From Diospyros lotus (lineage: Eukaryota; Streptophyta; Magnoliopsida; Ericales; Ebenaceae), in the NCBI RefSeq assembly GCF_014633365.1, contig NC_068340.1:36480328-36544327 (forward strand): DNA of 64,000 bases. Direction: 5' to 3'. Positions 44,201 to 56,300 of the stretch are shown in pieces. The notes under the pieces are model-generated. The model saw only the letters and a program-made list of their open reading frames with translations. It had not been told where the DNA came from and searched no databases. Positions within the stretch are counted from its first letter, which is position 1; the number at the start of each line of letters is the position of its first letter. Made by a program: the position numbers and the translations under genes.

Positions 44201-47200
44201 TTACTAAAAAACCATTAAAAAAAAACCAAATAAGAATGAGGGCTGCAAATCTAAGGAAAGATCAGATACCACTTTTCATTTATATTTTGTACCTGTTTAC
44301 AAGTTCATGCAATCATCATAGCAAAAAAGCTCAAGGAGAAAAAATTTCCCTAATTTACAACAATCCCCATTCAATCAACCCCTAATTTGCAGCAATCTCC
44401 AATCAATAAATCCTTAATTTACAGTAATCAACAATCCCTAATTTAGACCTATTAACATGTTCATTCAATATTTTTTGCATGGTAAATACAGTTGAGTCTT
44501 TTATTTTTTTTAAATGTAGATATGATTCTGTTCCGAACTTCTTAAGATCTGATCACAGCTCTTTTTGTGGGTAAGAATTCCATACAAGCAGCCACACCAT
44601 TGCAAAAATTTAAACAAATCCAACTATTCTTATTGTCTGATTAAAAAGAAAAAGTACGAATATTTCTGAAGTGCGCTCTTTAGCACTTTGAAGCTTAGGT
44701 AAAAGCTAAGTTAAGCGTGCTCTAATTGCACTCAGCTAAAGTCACTGAGCTTCACACACAAAAAGCCCTAAGCAGTGTAGTCAAAAGTGAGCGCCTGGTT
44801 TGCCTAGGCACTTGGTGGCACCTCGCCTACTGCTAGGCAGGGGTCCTTCACTCAGGTGCTGCCTAGGCAAGCACCTCTGCCTGAGGTGTCAAGCACTGCC
44901 TAGTCTGTAATGAATCAAAACAAAGAAAAATTGAAAGAAAGTGAAAGGTTGTCTGCAGAAGGAATGTGAAGGGTCTCCCAGTGTAATAGGAAGAGTAAAA
45001 TGAAAAAAACAGAGAAAACAGCACCTGGCTCCTCCTCGTGTTGAATGCTGTTGATGTTGCACTGTTTGTCAGTCAAAGAGTGCTAATTGTTGCTCAACAG
45101 TAACTGTTTTGTTCTATGTTATATATATTTTGTTCTAGACTTTTAGTCAATGCTCAGTTAATGTTTGCAACAAAAGAGTTATATATGTTTGCTACAACTG
45201 TTAAGATTGTAATAATATAACTTATAACTTCATATATAATGTTGTTTGTATGGTAATATTATATATTATATTGTATGTCTGTTTGCTTTCCTATAAGTCT
45301 TAACATTGTTTATTTTTTATATAAATATTGAACATTTGTTATATAACTTATATTTTGTGTGTTAGTGTTATATATTATATTGTCTCGTTATCTTTTTCAT
45401 GTTAGATATATTTTTTTATTAATTTTTTAATTTAGCGCCTTGCTTTGATCAGGCAAGTGCTTTTTTAATGCCTAGCACCTCAGGCTATATAAGGTTCATA
45501 GCACCTTAAGAGTGCCTTTTGCCCCTGACTACCTTGGCCTAAGCACGTTGCACTTTGCGCTTAAAGTGTGCTTAAGCAGCTTTTTTAGACACTGCTGTCC
45601 ATGGCCAAAAATGACATATATTGAAGTTAGAACAACAATCCCAAGCTCTAATCCTACTAGGTAGGTGGGGTTCGGCTACATGAATTCTAGACTTACATGC
45701 ATCTCTATCCATGGTAATATCCTTTGCATATGGAAGTTAGTTGACTAAAAATGACATTGGTTCTTGGATTAAATGAGTCTCAATGTAAAGGAAGTACAGC
45801 TGATAAAGCCATCGCATTTAGGGAATAAAATTGATCAAAATTTAAGTTATGGTATTTGTTAAGATTGATTCCTAGTGTTATTCCAAAGTAATGCTTGTGT
45901 TTGAAAGCTTAGATAAGGTAGTTGATACTATTATGATTCTAACAGATTGCTATGTAAAAGAATGGCTACTAAAAAGGTGAAATAATGATAAGAAGAGTAG
46001 GACTGCTATTGATTTTCGTTCTTAAATATCTCAAATCGTTTTATTCCTAATGTGGCAACATGAGCATGTTTACCAACGTAACAAATTTTTCATATCTAGC
46101 TATCAAAATATTATCTAAATTTGATCAAAAGCTTAATCAATGATGGCATAATTGAACAACAATCTACATCTTGGGAATCTCATTTGATTATCATGTTATT
46201 TGAAAATCTTCAATTTTGCATGAACATGGTCCTGCCTTGTAATGTAAGCTTCTGCTACAGATGGAAAGGAGTTTAATTTTTCAAGTTACTAAAGAGGCAT
46301 TGCAATTTAATACAAAGAAGATGACATGTAAAGTTGATGCTTTGTGCGTGTGCACAACAACACTTGCAAGGCTTTATCCCACCTACATAAGCTATCCAGT
46401 CATTTTTATTGATGGTCATATCCATTGCAAGACCATTATATCCTATGTCATGTTTAAGGGTTTTTACCAAGTTTTCTTTAGTCTTTCTCTCTCTCTTTTT
46501 GCTACAATTTCTTTCATTTTATTGGTTGCCTCAATAGATGCACATATTGGTCTTCTTCTTGAATGCCCATACCACCTGTTTTTTGGTTGATGAATGCCCA
46601 AACCATCTTAATTGCATTTGACATATTTTATCTTCTATAGGCATCATTCTAACCTTATTACATATAATCTAATTTCCAATAGTCTTGTGATCATCTAATA
46701 AAATTTCCTTTTAGCTTTGAAGGAATTGTAAAATCACATAAAATGCTAGACACATCTCTACTTAACCAACCTTGGTTGATTCAATGAGTAATTTCTTTTT
46801 TAATTTTTCATTCTACGAGTCTTATCTGAATTGGTCTTTCTATGAATAACTTGATCATATATGTATAGGTGCATATGCATATAAATGTTTGGGTAAAACC
46901 ATCATGAAACACCACGATGTCATCACATAATAATGCCCACTGAGAATTATTTATGTGTTCACCTGACCAAGTAATATTCCAAACATTTCTAGATTACTGA
47001 TGTGGAATTGGGGCATAACAAACTCTCATCAGTTAATTGTTGGTGTCCTTGCTAGGCTAGAAATCTCATATCTAAATCTAACCAAGAGAAGTCCCAATAC
47101 ACTTTCTTGACCTACACTCACTTGTGGTCTTTGGTTAGCTCTACTACCACTTTTAATACTGTGGGTCCTTATGTAAAATTTTGTTGAACGTGCCTCTTAA

Positions 47201-49121
47201 GTTTGTTAAACCAAGGAATATACTGAAGATCTTCCCATTAGGATACCGATGTGGGATTAACTCATGACAAATGTTCATCTTTTAATTCCTAGCCTCCTTT
47301 TTAGGCTATAAATTCTAGATGTTAATCTGACCCACATTAGTCTCAAAACACTTTCTCAACAAACACTCACCTGATAGTGGCTTTAATACCACTCGTAGCA
47401 CCAGGTTTCTTCACCTAAAAGTGTTAGCTGGAGTTGGCTTTTGGGTTCATGAGACCAAATAATATTCCAAAAACCCTTAGTACACTGTTGATGTATATGA
47501 TGCACTGCCCAATTTTCCATTTGGTTTGTATCTTGATTGGGTGCTAGATTAAAGTAAAGTTGGAGTTAAATCCTGACTGACTGACATGATTTATTTCCAC
47601 CTCTTTTGTGCAGGATGATTCATATCTGGACAGTTACATTAGCACAATTGGTGTTGACTTTGTAAGCATCTAGTACCCATGGGTTAGGCAATTGTCAACT
47701 TGGCAAAAGAAACATTTCTAATCTTTGTTTTATTTTCTTTCTGGTCACTGTAGAAAATTCGCACGGTTGAGCAAGATGGAAAAACCATTAAACTTCAGAT
47801 TGTAAGTTTTCCAGGCTCTGTTATGCTCTAAGGTGGAAATTGTTGCATGTTTAATGAGATTATATGATGCACTGAGAAAATACTTTTGGCTAAAGGTGGT
47901 TGGTTAAGATTCTTCTAATGTGACATTAAGAACTGCCTGCAGTCCTATAATGCGAATAGCGTGAATACCATTATCCAATGGTTTATGTTATGCAAGCCTT
48001 TTGCTTGCATTCTTTTCTATATTCTTTTGTTGGCTTTCTTATATGGTTAATCTTTTCATTTTTCCTTGTGGCTTTGATTGACAACCTAACCAACAAGCTG
48101 TTTGAGATTCATATGTAGGGTTGTTCCATGTTAAAATATTTCCATTGAGAGGTTCCATGGTGAATCTGTGATATGATCCACTTCATATCCCTTGTCTTAT
48201 ACTATCTCAAGCTTGCAGATATTTCCCCTTGGAAATATCACATAATCCCTCCACTTATTTCGTTTGTGGGCATGCAGTGGGACACCGCGGGACAAGAACG
48301 TTTCCGGACAATCACTAGCAGTTACTACCGGGGAGCACATGGCATTATAGTAATTTTTTGTTCTTTTGGTCAACTTTTTCTTTGTTCCCGCAGCTTAGCA
48401 GTTTTGTCGTCAGTTTGGATGCTTATTGGTATTATGATCTATCTGGCAGATTGTTTATGACATAACGGACCAAGAGAGTTTCAATAATGTTAAACAATGG
48501 TTGAATGAAATTGATCGTTATGCGAATGAGAACGTGAACAAGCTTCTAGTTGGGAATAAATGCGATCTCACTGCTAATAGAGTCGTGCCCTATGAAACAG
48601 CTAAGGTATATTGACCTCACACGTTTGCTATTCTTGGTATTCTTTTATTCTGGTTTTTGTTGAAATAGAAAAATGAGGTTTGAGCTTTTTTGATTTCGAA
48701 GGCATTTGCGGATGAAATTGGCATCCCATTCATGGAAACAAGTGCAAAAGATGCTACTAATGTGGAACACGCATTCATGGCCATGGCTGCTGACATCAAG
48801 GACAGGTACTTTCCGTATAAATCGGGGCTTTGAAATTTTTGAACGCTCTAGTGCTAGGCCAAGTATTCTGATCTTGTAGGGTTAGTTATGGAGATGATTC
48901 ATTTGCCATTTCTACTTGCATTGATATTGTAGAATTCCTAGGGTGAGAAAAAAACCAAAAGTGATCTCTATCTCAGTGGTTAATTTTCTTGGTGTTAAAT
49001 GATTTCTTTTACTACTACTGGCAGGATGGCAAGCCAACCAGCCATGAACAATGCAAAACCACCAACCGTGCAGATAAGGGGGCAGCCCGTTGGGCAGAAG
49101 TCTGGCTGCTGCTCGTCTTAG
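41259..49121 (+). CDS. RABD2: Rab1/RABD2-type small GTPase
   Basis: Eight exons join in frame to 203 residues: 41259-41272, 42174-42246, 47614-47661, 47754-47801, 48278-48349, 48450-48605, 48702-48805, 49025-49121 (stop TAG). All introns are GT-AG. Visible motifs are the P-loop GDSGVGKS (15-22), the effector region YISTIGVDF, switch [11 protein letters not shown] (62-70), NKCD (121-124) and ETSAK (149-153). The C-terminus ends SGCCSS, with the CC that is geranylgeranylated. Rab1/RABD2 GTPases drive ER-to-Golgi vesicle traffic on membranes. Length, the MNPEYDY start and QIRGQPV tail place it in RABD2 rather than RABD1. The very short first coding exon (14 nt) is characteristic. Intron 2 (5.4 kb) is swollen by TEs, but the coding sequence is intact and probably functional. 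Confidence 0.95.
42081..42124 (-). mobile_element. 44-bp 3' stub of an RTE LINE with perfect 19-bp TSD, in RABD2 intron 1
   Basis: The inserted 44 bases read, on the minus strand, TAGCCAACCCCACTTGG and end GATTGTTGTTG, the common 3' end of plant RTE LINEs. They are flanked by a perfect duplication ATAAATATTGATATTTGTA (42062-42080 and 42125-42143). The element is extremely 5'-truncated. The insertion lies 30 bases before exon 2. Confidence 0.85.
43965..45720. mobile_element. RTE 3'-end repeats, one interrupted by hAT, in RABD2 intron 2
   Basis: Two related copies, 43965-44056 continuing at 45603, and 45631-45710, share AACAACAA, then CTCTAATCCTACTAGG-like and GGCTACATGAATTCTAGA, then ATGCATCTCTATCCATGG. 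They represent the RTE/SINE-type 3' tail family. The first copy is split by the hAT element at its CTGTCCAT target. Confidence 0.6.
44057..45594. mobile_element. hAT element (1538 bp) in RABD2 intron 2, 8-bp TSD
   Basis: The left end CAGTGTTTTCAAAAGC (44057-44072) and right end TTTTTTAGACACTG (45581-45594) begin with CAGTG and are imperfect inverted repeats. The 8-bp duplication CTGTCCAT is perfect (44049-44056, 45595-45602). The interior is rich in GCGCACTTGAGC, GCCTAGGCAC and AAGTGCGCTC motifs. A second left-end-like CAGTGTAGTCAAAAG at 44773 suggests a composite or nested relative. There is no transposase frame. Confidence 0.82.
46355..46830 (-). mobile_element. Degraded RTE LINE 3' region in RABD2 intron 2
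   Basis: The minus strand near 46670-46595 reads [12 protein letters not shown] and LRWFGH, the conserved block downstream of plant RTE reverse transcriptase. It then runs into a 3' tail GGGATAAAGCCTTGC, GTGTTGTTGTGC (about 46375-46345). Related sequence starting AGCTTTAGATGGATTTTGTT lies near 63030-63120. The plus-strand open frame 46261-46590 is antisense to this and is not a gene. Confidence 0.6.
46980..47410. repeat. Two diverged direct copies of a 240-bp repeat
   Basis: The order GATGTGG(A/G)ATT, GACAAA or AACAAACTCTCATC, TCTAACC/TCTGACCCACA, AACACTTTCTTGACC/CTCAACAAACACTCAC, then TTTAATAC(T/CAC) is repeated with an offset of about 240 bases. The class of this repeat was not identified. 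It is intronic. Confidence 0.45.
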
Positions 49122-49330
49122 ATGATTCAGGTTGTTCTTCAAAGGGCTTGTAACTGTAAGACTTGGCATTATAATGCGTTGACTCGTAATCTTAATCGTA
49201 ATCAAAGAAGACTAGTCTCAACCTGCCCTTCCAAAAAAAGGCTTGGCTTTATTATAATTTGCTTTCAGTATCTCACAGCTGTTTGTAAGCTATTCTAGAA
49301 ATTCATTCAGTTTAATGTCTATTTGGGTTA
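49122..49330 (+). terminator. 3' UTR of RABD2-like gene
   Basis: T-rich sequence follows the stop, with TGTAA-type elements (49150 and 49283) and TATTATAATTTG (49247-49259), and TGTACAAATC near 49338. No canonical AATAAA was seen. The poly(A) site is inferred to lie around 49300-49350. Confidence 0.35.
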
Positions 49331-51774
49331 CAAATGAACTGTACAAATCATTAATGGTGCATACTGCTAGCATTCGATTGCCATTCTTTGTTCTCGGAAA
49401 ACAATTTCATGGACAATTAGATTTGCTTCCTGCTCTGAAGTTTTTATTGAATAGATTTCCCTCATTTATTAGACGAAGAGGGGAAGTTGTCTTGTCTTCA
49501 CCCACACGGTGATGTTGCATTTTATCCAATCTTTCGTCCCGATGCGGCAGCGCATTGCTGTCTTAAAACGTGATAACACTATTTTTCTTTTTTCATTTTT
49601 TTCCTCTTCAATCAAACTTTCAGTGGTACGCAGTGTATTTATTAACCTTTTTCGAGAAAGAGAAAAGTTTGGCGGTCTAAAAGGATGGGAGTTGGGTGTG
49701 TGCCCCAAGCGAGAGTGGCGTTTGATGCAATATGAGTTGGTAGCGCCGTGGTTGCCGCCAACGGTGACCTAATTTGTTCCCGACGTATAAATTGGACTAG
49801 GTCATTTAGTTCGGTTCAGAATATAATTTGATTTATAAAATTTGGAAATTAAAGTGCTTATGTATAAATTGGACTAGGTCATTTTTATTTTTCATTTTTA
49901 GCTTATTGGCATGCTAGTTAGTTATATACATGGCCAGCCAGTAATGATGAAATTAGTCTGAGGAGGACAGGTTAGCCTCGGGGCTAAATAATATTCCCCG
50001 ATGGTATGCTAGTGCTAGTTTATAGAACACTTGAAAAGCCTTGAATGTCTAAAAAAAGAGAAGAAAAAATAGGAAGTTGATCAAAATGACCAAAGAAACC
50101 ATGGATAGATCACACAATAAATTGTCAACATGTAGTAAATGATAGCTTTGTAAACTATCGATAAACAAGGCGACATTGTCGACTATTATTATTTTATGAA
50201 TTATAAATAGTTTGCAAATAAGGAAGACATGTCAATAGTAGGTACGCAATTAGCAAAAGGCAAATAGCTAGAGTTTAGACTATTAACTGGTGGTTTTGGG
50301 ATGCCGACAATTATGAGCCAATAGTTAAAAGTTATTGCGAAACTTTTCAATAATTTGTCCTTTAACAGTTATATTAGCCGATTAGGAATAGGAAGCCAAA
50401 TTGGGGCCTCTGGTGAATGAACTAGATTTATAAAAGAGTTTACAAGATTATTATGCATCAAATAAAGATTTTCGGTGACCATTTTATTTGAAAATTTGCA
50501 CATCAACCCTAGTACTAAACTTGTTAATGAGTTGAGTTTGGCCTAATCACAAACTTGTCGAATGATTCCAACAATTAGCCTAAATGGCTCTACAATGAAC
50601 AATGAGATTACTTTTCTATTTTATCTATTCCATAAATTAAGCAAACACCCATATTGAGGTCCTAAACTTTTTAAAATGCCTTCTTTTTGAATTTTTATTT
50701 CAAAAATATTATTGTCAATTATTTATTAGATATTATAATAAATTTAACATTTAAACCAAAAAACTAACATTAGCATTGTGAAATTTAAACAGCCACTACC
50801 ACCTTACATAATAATTAATTAAGATTTATTTAAAAATAAAACTAAATTACAACCATAAAACGAATACCTTTGTAAACTTTCATTTGAAGATAACCCTCTA
50901 TGTAAGATATCGATTCCAACAATATGACTTTGATGCTTAATTTCTTTACATTTATAAACCTTATTAGGGTAATAAACATTCCTTGTTTGTTGATCACCAT
51001 TTGCTATTAGTGGGATAAGTTCTTTAAACTATTAAGCAATTATATATAGGAGTAATTGACATAATCACAAGCCCATTTTTAACACTACAAGTCCAAAAAT
51101 GTTGGTTTATCTATTCTGACTAATCTTCTACTTATTTTATTATTCTATTATCTAAGAAAACACCCATTTTTGTGTACTCAAGTCTTAAACTTTTTAAAAT
51201 ACTTTCTTTCAAATTTTTATTTCAAAATTATCATTATCGGTTATTTATTAGATATTATAATAATTTTAAAATTTAAATAAAAAACTAACGTTTGCAGTTT
51301 AAATTTTAAACAATTGACAGCTTACATAATCATCAATTAATATTTTTTTAAAAAAATTAAGATTTATTTAAAATATAAAAATTAAATTACAACTACCGAC
51401 ACCCTTAAAATTGAGATTTTATTTAAAATTTTTTATTTCTTTTCACTTGCACGTTCATGGCACATACCAACCCTCTAGCTAGTCATAATATAAGTGGGTG
51501 GTGTACGTATCTCATAGTCTTTACTTCTCTTAGCCATTTGCATGAAATATATATATGCATTGCATGGCTTTTTATATAGAGATGATCAAAGAAGTGTTAC
51601 AATAAGGATACATTTGCTTATAAGAATACGATAAATGGTAAGGTGTGTTACCTTATCTCATAGTCATTGCAGTAAATGTGTCCTAGAATAATAGCAAGCA
51701 ACTTAGAGTTTCTAAACTCACATATATGGGGCCATAGGACTCTTAGGGAGAGCGGTGAAATATGTGAGCATGAG
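49331..51774. repeat. Left part of the diverged direct-repeat array
   Basis: Between about 50560 and 51560 two diverged copies of one module occur: AAACACCCAT, AAACTTTTTAAAATRC, TTATTTATTAGATATTATAATA, AAAAACTAAC, then CTTACATAAT. They start near 50640 and 51160. The module recurs at 52480-53150. A shorter duplication (TATAAATTGGACTAGGTCAT) lies at 49786 and 49863. No genes were recognised; the open frame 49509-49772 has no motif. Confidence 0.55.
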
Positions 51775-51782
51775 TAAATAAG

Positions 51783-52301
51783 TAGGGATGAGTAAGAGTT
51801 TGGATAAACTAAATTAAACGAATCGAATCAATTGAACTTGTTAGTTCGGTTTTGTTTTTCACTAGTAGCGGTTCGGTTTGATTATTTTTCTCAAGATTTT
51901 TAGTTATTCAGTTCAGTTCGGTTATTTCTCTTAAGAATTTTGATTATTCGGTTCTATTTTATTAATATTATTAACTGAAAAATCAAACCGAACTGACAAC
52001 CCAACTCTCTTTTATTAGGTTCAGTTCAATTATTAGGTTTGGTTAAGTTTTTTTTATAAGAATTTTAGTTCAGTTACAGTGATTCAAAATTCGATTAGTT
52101 CGGTTTCGATTAACTTAATGACTTGGTCAATTCGATTCAGTTATATGTCTTAATTCGGTTCGATTCAAAATTCGATTAGTTCGGTTTCGATTAGCTTAAT
52201 GACTCGGTCAATTCGATTCAGTTATATGTCTTAATTCGGTTCGATTCGCTTAGTGATTTTTTTATCAATTCAATTTAATTATAATCGATTGTACACTCCT
52301 A
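51783..52301. mobile_element. hAT element (519 bp) with 81-bp internal duplication
   Basis: The left end TAGGGATGAGTAAG and right end TGTACACTCCTA are diverged hAT-type inverted ends. The flanking 8-mers TAAATAAG (51775-51782) and TAAATAAA (52302-52309) match at seven of eight positions. Subterminal TTCGGTTCGATT motifs abound. A unit starting GATTCAAAATTCGATTAG is tandemly duplicated (52081-52161 and 52162-52242) with two differences. Confidence 0.7.
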
Positions 52302-52510
52302 TAAATAAAGAAAAAGACTACAATGTCATTTTTGACCCTATCAATTCAATTGTACTAGTATGGTTGATAATCTTCAATTTGCTAGTTGTATTTGATCATT
52401 TTATCATCAATTCTAACAATTAACTTAAATGCCTTTATGGTGAGATTACTTTTCAATTCTATCTATTTTATTATATAAAAAAACACTCATTTTGGCTATC
52501 GAAATCTTAA

Positions 52511-53025
52511 GGCTGCGTTCTTTTTGCTTTTCAATTTTCAGTTTTGAATTTTGAATTTATTTTTAATTTTTTGTTTTGATAATTTGTTTTTAGAAAATTA
52601 AAAACGCGGCTCTTTGAAATTTTGAAAAATTATTTCTCAAAACAGAAAATTAGAAAACGCGTTCTCTTTGAAATTTTGAAAATATTTTTTAATGATATTT
52701 TATTCAATAAATTTGATTATTCAGTAAATTATAAATATTTAATGTGAATATATTATTAAAAAAATATATACATTTTAAAGTTAATAAATTTTGTAATATT
52801 TTTTCTATTATAATAATAAAATATAAATAAATAAATATATTTTGAGTTTAGAATTTATTTTAAATGAAAACACTCAAAACTATTTTTTATTATTTTGAGT
52901 TTTCTTTATAATTTTTTTTTTGTTTTCAAAAATATATTTTTAAAAATAATAAAGAAAACGCGTTTTCATTATTTTAAAAAATTAAAAACTAAAAATAACT
53001 TAAAAACAGTAAAGAGAACGCAACC
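52511..53025. mobile_element. MITE-like TIR element (515 bp)
   Basis: The ends GGCTGCGTTCTTTTTGCTTTT and (complement of the right end) GGTTGCGTTCTCTTTACTGTTT form inverted repeats. The body is symmetrical AT-rich sequence with AAAACGCGTTYTC motifs in both halves. The flanks do not give an obvious TSD, so the superfamily is left open. It interrupts a copy of the array module. Confidence 0.55.
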
Positions 53026-53385
53026 TATTATCATTTTATTAGTAAATATTATGATAAATTAAAAATTTAAACACATAACTAACATTTGCATTTTGGAATT
53101 TAAATAACTGCCACCTTACACAATCATCAATTCAGAATTCTTTTTAAAAAGTAAAAACTAAGTTATAGCGGCCAAGTGGCACCCCCTTGAAAGTGAGCTT
53201 TCATTTGTAATTTTTTTTTTTTATTTACACATACATAGCACGAATCACACTTTATTCATTATATAAGTGCGTGGTACATATATCTCATAATCTTTATTGC
53301 TTTTATCCTGAGAAATATATAGATATTAGGGAAATATATACGTGAGTTTGAACATAGATATGAGAGAATATTATATAACGTGAAT

Positions 53386-56300
53386 TGTAACGCTCCGTTT
53401 TCTCAAGCGTGTTATAATTTGGGATAATTCTAGAACAAATTTTTTCTTTCAAACACTAAAACAAAACCACATCGTTCCTCGAATTTGTCCCAGAATTTTC
53501 ATACATTTTATCTCGAAAGAGAATCATTATACATATCAAATGCGGAAGCAATGATCGAAACATGATATCTTAACATTAATCATAAATAAATTCTTACATC
53601 TTCAACATTTCTCAAAACGTTTAGAATTCAAAATAGCAGAACTTAAATACATAGACTACATAACATACATTTCATGCACCTTGCCAAGTACCATTTCATG
53701 TCTCATTCATTCTTGTATCTGCTACAATCTTTATTTGGAACGTTTGAATATTCCAGGGGCAAATCCCAAGTTAGATGATGAATCATCTAAGTAAGGGTAC
53801 ATAATGTTATATCATGTGTGTATGCAATGTCCTTTATCGTAAGTGTCAACTGCACCTCTCATACTACCTACTATTTTTGAGGCCACATTTTTCGAAGCTA
53901 GGGTATATGGTTGGGTAAAATTAATAAATAATCACTGAACTTTAAAGTTGTAATTATTTGCTCACTCAACTTTAAATTGTAACCATTTACTCACTCAACT
54001 TTATTTATCGTTAACCATCCATCACTCGTTATAACTCCGTTAAATATTATAAACGGAAAATACTAACGGAATCTGACGTGGCTAACGGAATCTGACGTGG
54101 CAAAAGTAAATTTAACAAACACTCACTGAACTTTAAAAATGTAACTAATTACTCACTGAATTTTGCTCAACGTTAACCATCTATCACCCGTTACATCACC
54201 GTTTGCTCTTGAAAAACACCCGTTACATCACCGTTTTATCTTGAAACATATTAAAATTTTTTTATATACATTTAAGATCACTTACTTTTCAAACCAAAAG
54301 TCAAAAACTAAACTAATAATTTAAATTAAAAAAATTATTAATGCAAATCAAAAGTAAACAAAAAATCTATTTAAATTTTTTTATCTCCATTACGAACAAC
54401 GAAATTCACAAAAAATTTTTTTTTTTTTTGTAATTAGTTTTTGGCTATTGGTCTCATTATTGAATATTTGTTTTTGTGAATTTCGTTGTTCGTAATGGAG
54501 ATAAAAAAATTTAAATAGATTTTTTGTTTACTTTTGATTTGCATTAATAATTTTTTTAATTTAAATTATTAGTTTAGTTTTTGACTTTTGGTTTGAAAAG
54601 TAAGTGATCTTAAATGTATATAAAAAAATTTTAATATGTTTCAAGATAAAACGGTGATGTAACGGGTGTTTTTCAAGAGCAAACGGTGATGTAACGGGTG
54701 ATAGATGGTTAACGTTGAGCAAAATTCAGTGAGTAATTAGTTACATTTTTAAAGTTCAGTGAGTGTTTGTTAAATTTACTTTTGCCACGTCAGATTCCGT
54801 TAGCCACGTCAGATTCCGTTAGTATTTTCCGTTTATAATATTTAACGGAGTTATAACGAGTGATGGATGGTTAACGATAAATAAAGTTGAGTGAGTAAAT
54901 GGTTACAATTTAAAGTTGAGTGAGCAAATAATTACAACTTTAAAGTTCAGTGATTATTTATTAATTTTACCCGTATATGGTTGCACCCTTGGTAAAGCAG
55001 TGGTGCTAGTTCGTACTCCCTACGACCACAATGCGTGTGATCAATGATATCGATGTGTACATATGCATTTCATAGTCATGTCATGTATGCAGTCTACGTG
55101 ATGGATACATATTAAGGCATGTCAATATGATGAAAACATTCTCAAGGATCGGGTTTTTTTAAACATAAATCACTTACAACCAAGCATTTTTCATAAAACT
55201 GACTTTAATTGGGAAATACCACTTACCTTCTCAAGCTTATCTCGATATTCGCACATGTCTCAGAATTCATGTATTGCCTCGATTTGCATGCCAATCTCAA
55301 AATTTGCACAAGTCACTTCAACTTAAACCTCAAATCATCCTAATCACCATAATTATTTAAATAACTATTAAAATCTATTTTTTATAATTTCTTTAATTTT
55401 CTCTCTATTTCTTCCTATTTTTCCTCAATAAATCTAAACTAAATATTTTTAAAATATTTTCTCAAATATTTCACTACGAAAATTCATAAAATAATATTCT
55501 TGAATTTCTGAAATTTTTTAGGAAATTTACTTACCTTAACTTAGCATCTCTAACTTTCTCAGTATGCGTGTCATATCCTCGAAATGCGTGCCCGAGCCAT
55601 TTTTCTCGCTAAAATATTCGAGATATTACCGAAACATAATTTCCTATTTTTCGGAATTTTCTAGGATTTTCTCCCCATCATTTTCCTATTTTCTTTTCTT
55701 TTCTTTTTTTCTTCCACTATTCATCATCTTCTCTGCTCATTCTTCACTACACCCGCGCACTACTCCTTCTTCTTTTTTTTTTTTCTCCTTTCTTTTCTTT
55801 CTTTCTTCTTCTTCTTCCTCTGCTACTCCCGCCCCTGCCATGCGCGCACAGTGCGTCTCCTACGCACGGCTGCCTCGCGGTCAACATCGCCTACAGGCCT
55901 CGCCGTTGTGCACCACCGTTTCCACCGCGTACCCGCTGCTGCCTAGCTCCACCACGGTCGCCCTCTGCTTCGCCGCGGCTTGCTGGAGCTTGCGGCCATG
56001 GCTGCCATGGCCTCGGCTTCGCTTGCTTGTGGCCGCTTCTCGAGCCTTCACCAAGCCCTTTGGTCGTCGTCGCATCGTGCGATCATCACCGCGACCGCTA
56101 CCCCTGCTCCGCGCGCTGCTGCTCTGCTCGAGCTTGCGGCCATGGCTGCCGCAAGCTGCTGCCTTCCACTCGGCTCTTTCTGCTCCAGCACACATACACA
56201 CACACTCTCTTTCTTCCTCTCTCTCCCTTGCTTCTCTCTCACTTGTTTCTCAGATTGCCCAGCCCTTGCATCTCTTGCCCTCTATCACAGCCAATTTATA

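Noticed and set aside
49509..49772. 87-codon plus-strand frame downstream of RABD2
   Set aside because: There is no motif, it overlaps antisense frames of similar length, and it most likely lies in intergenic DNA past the RABD2 3' end.
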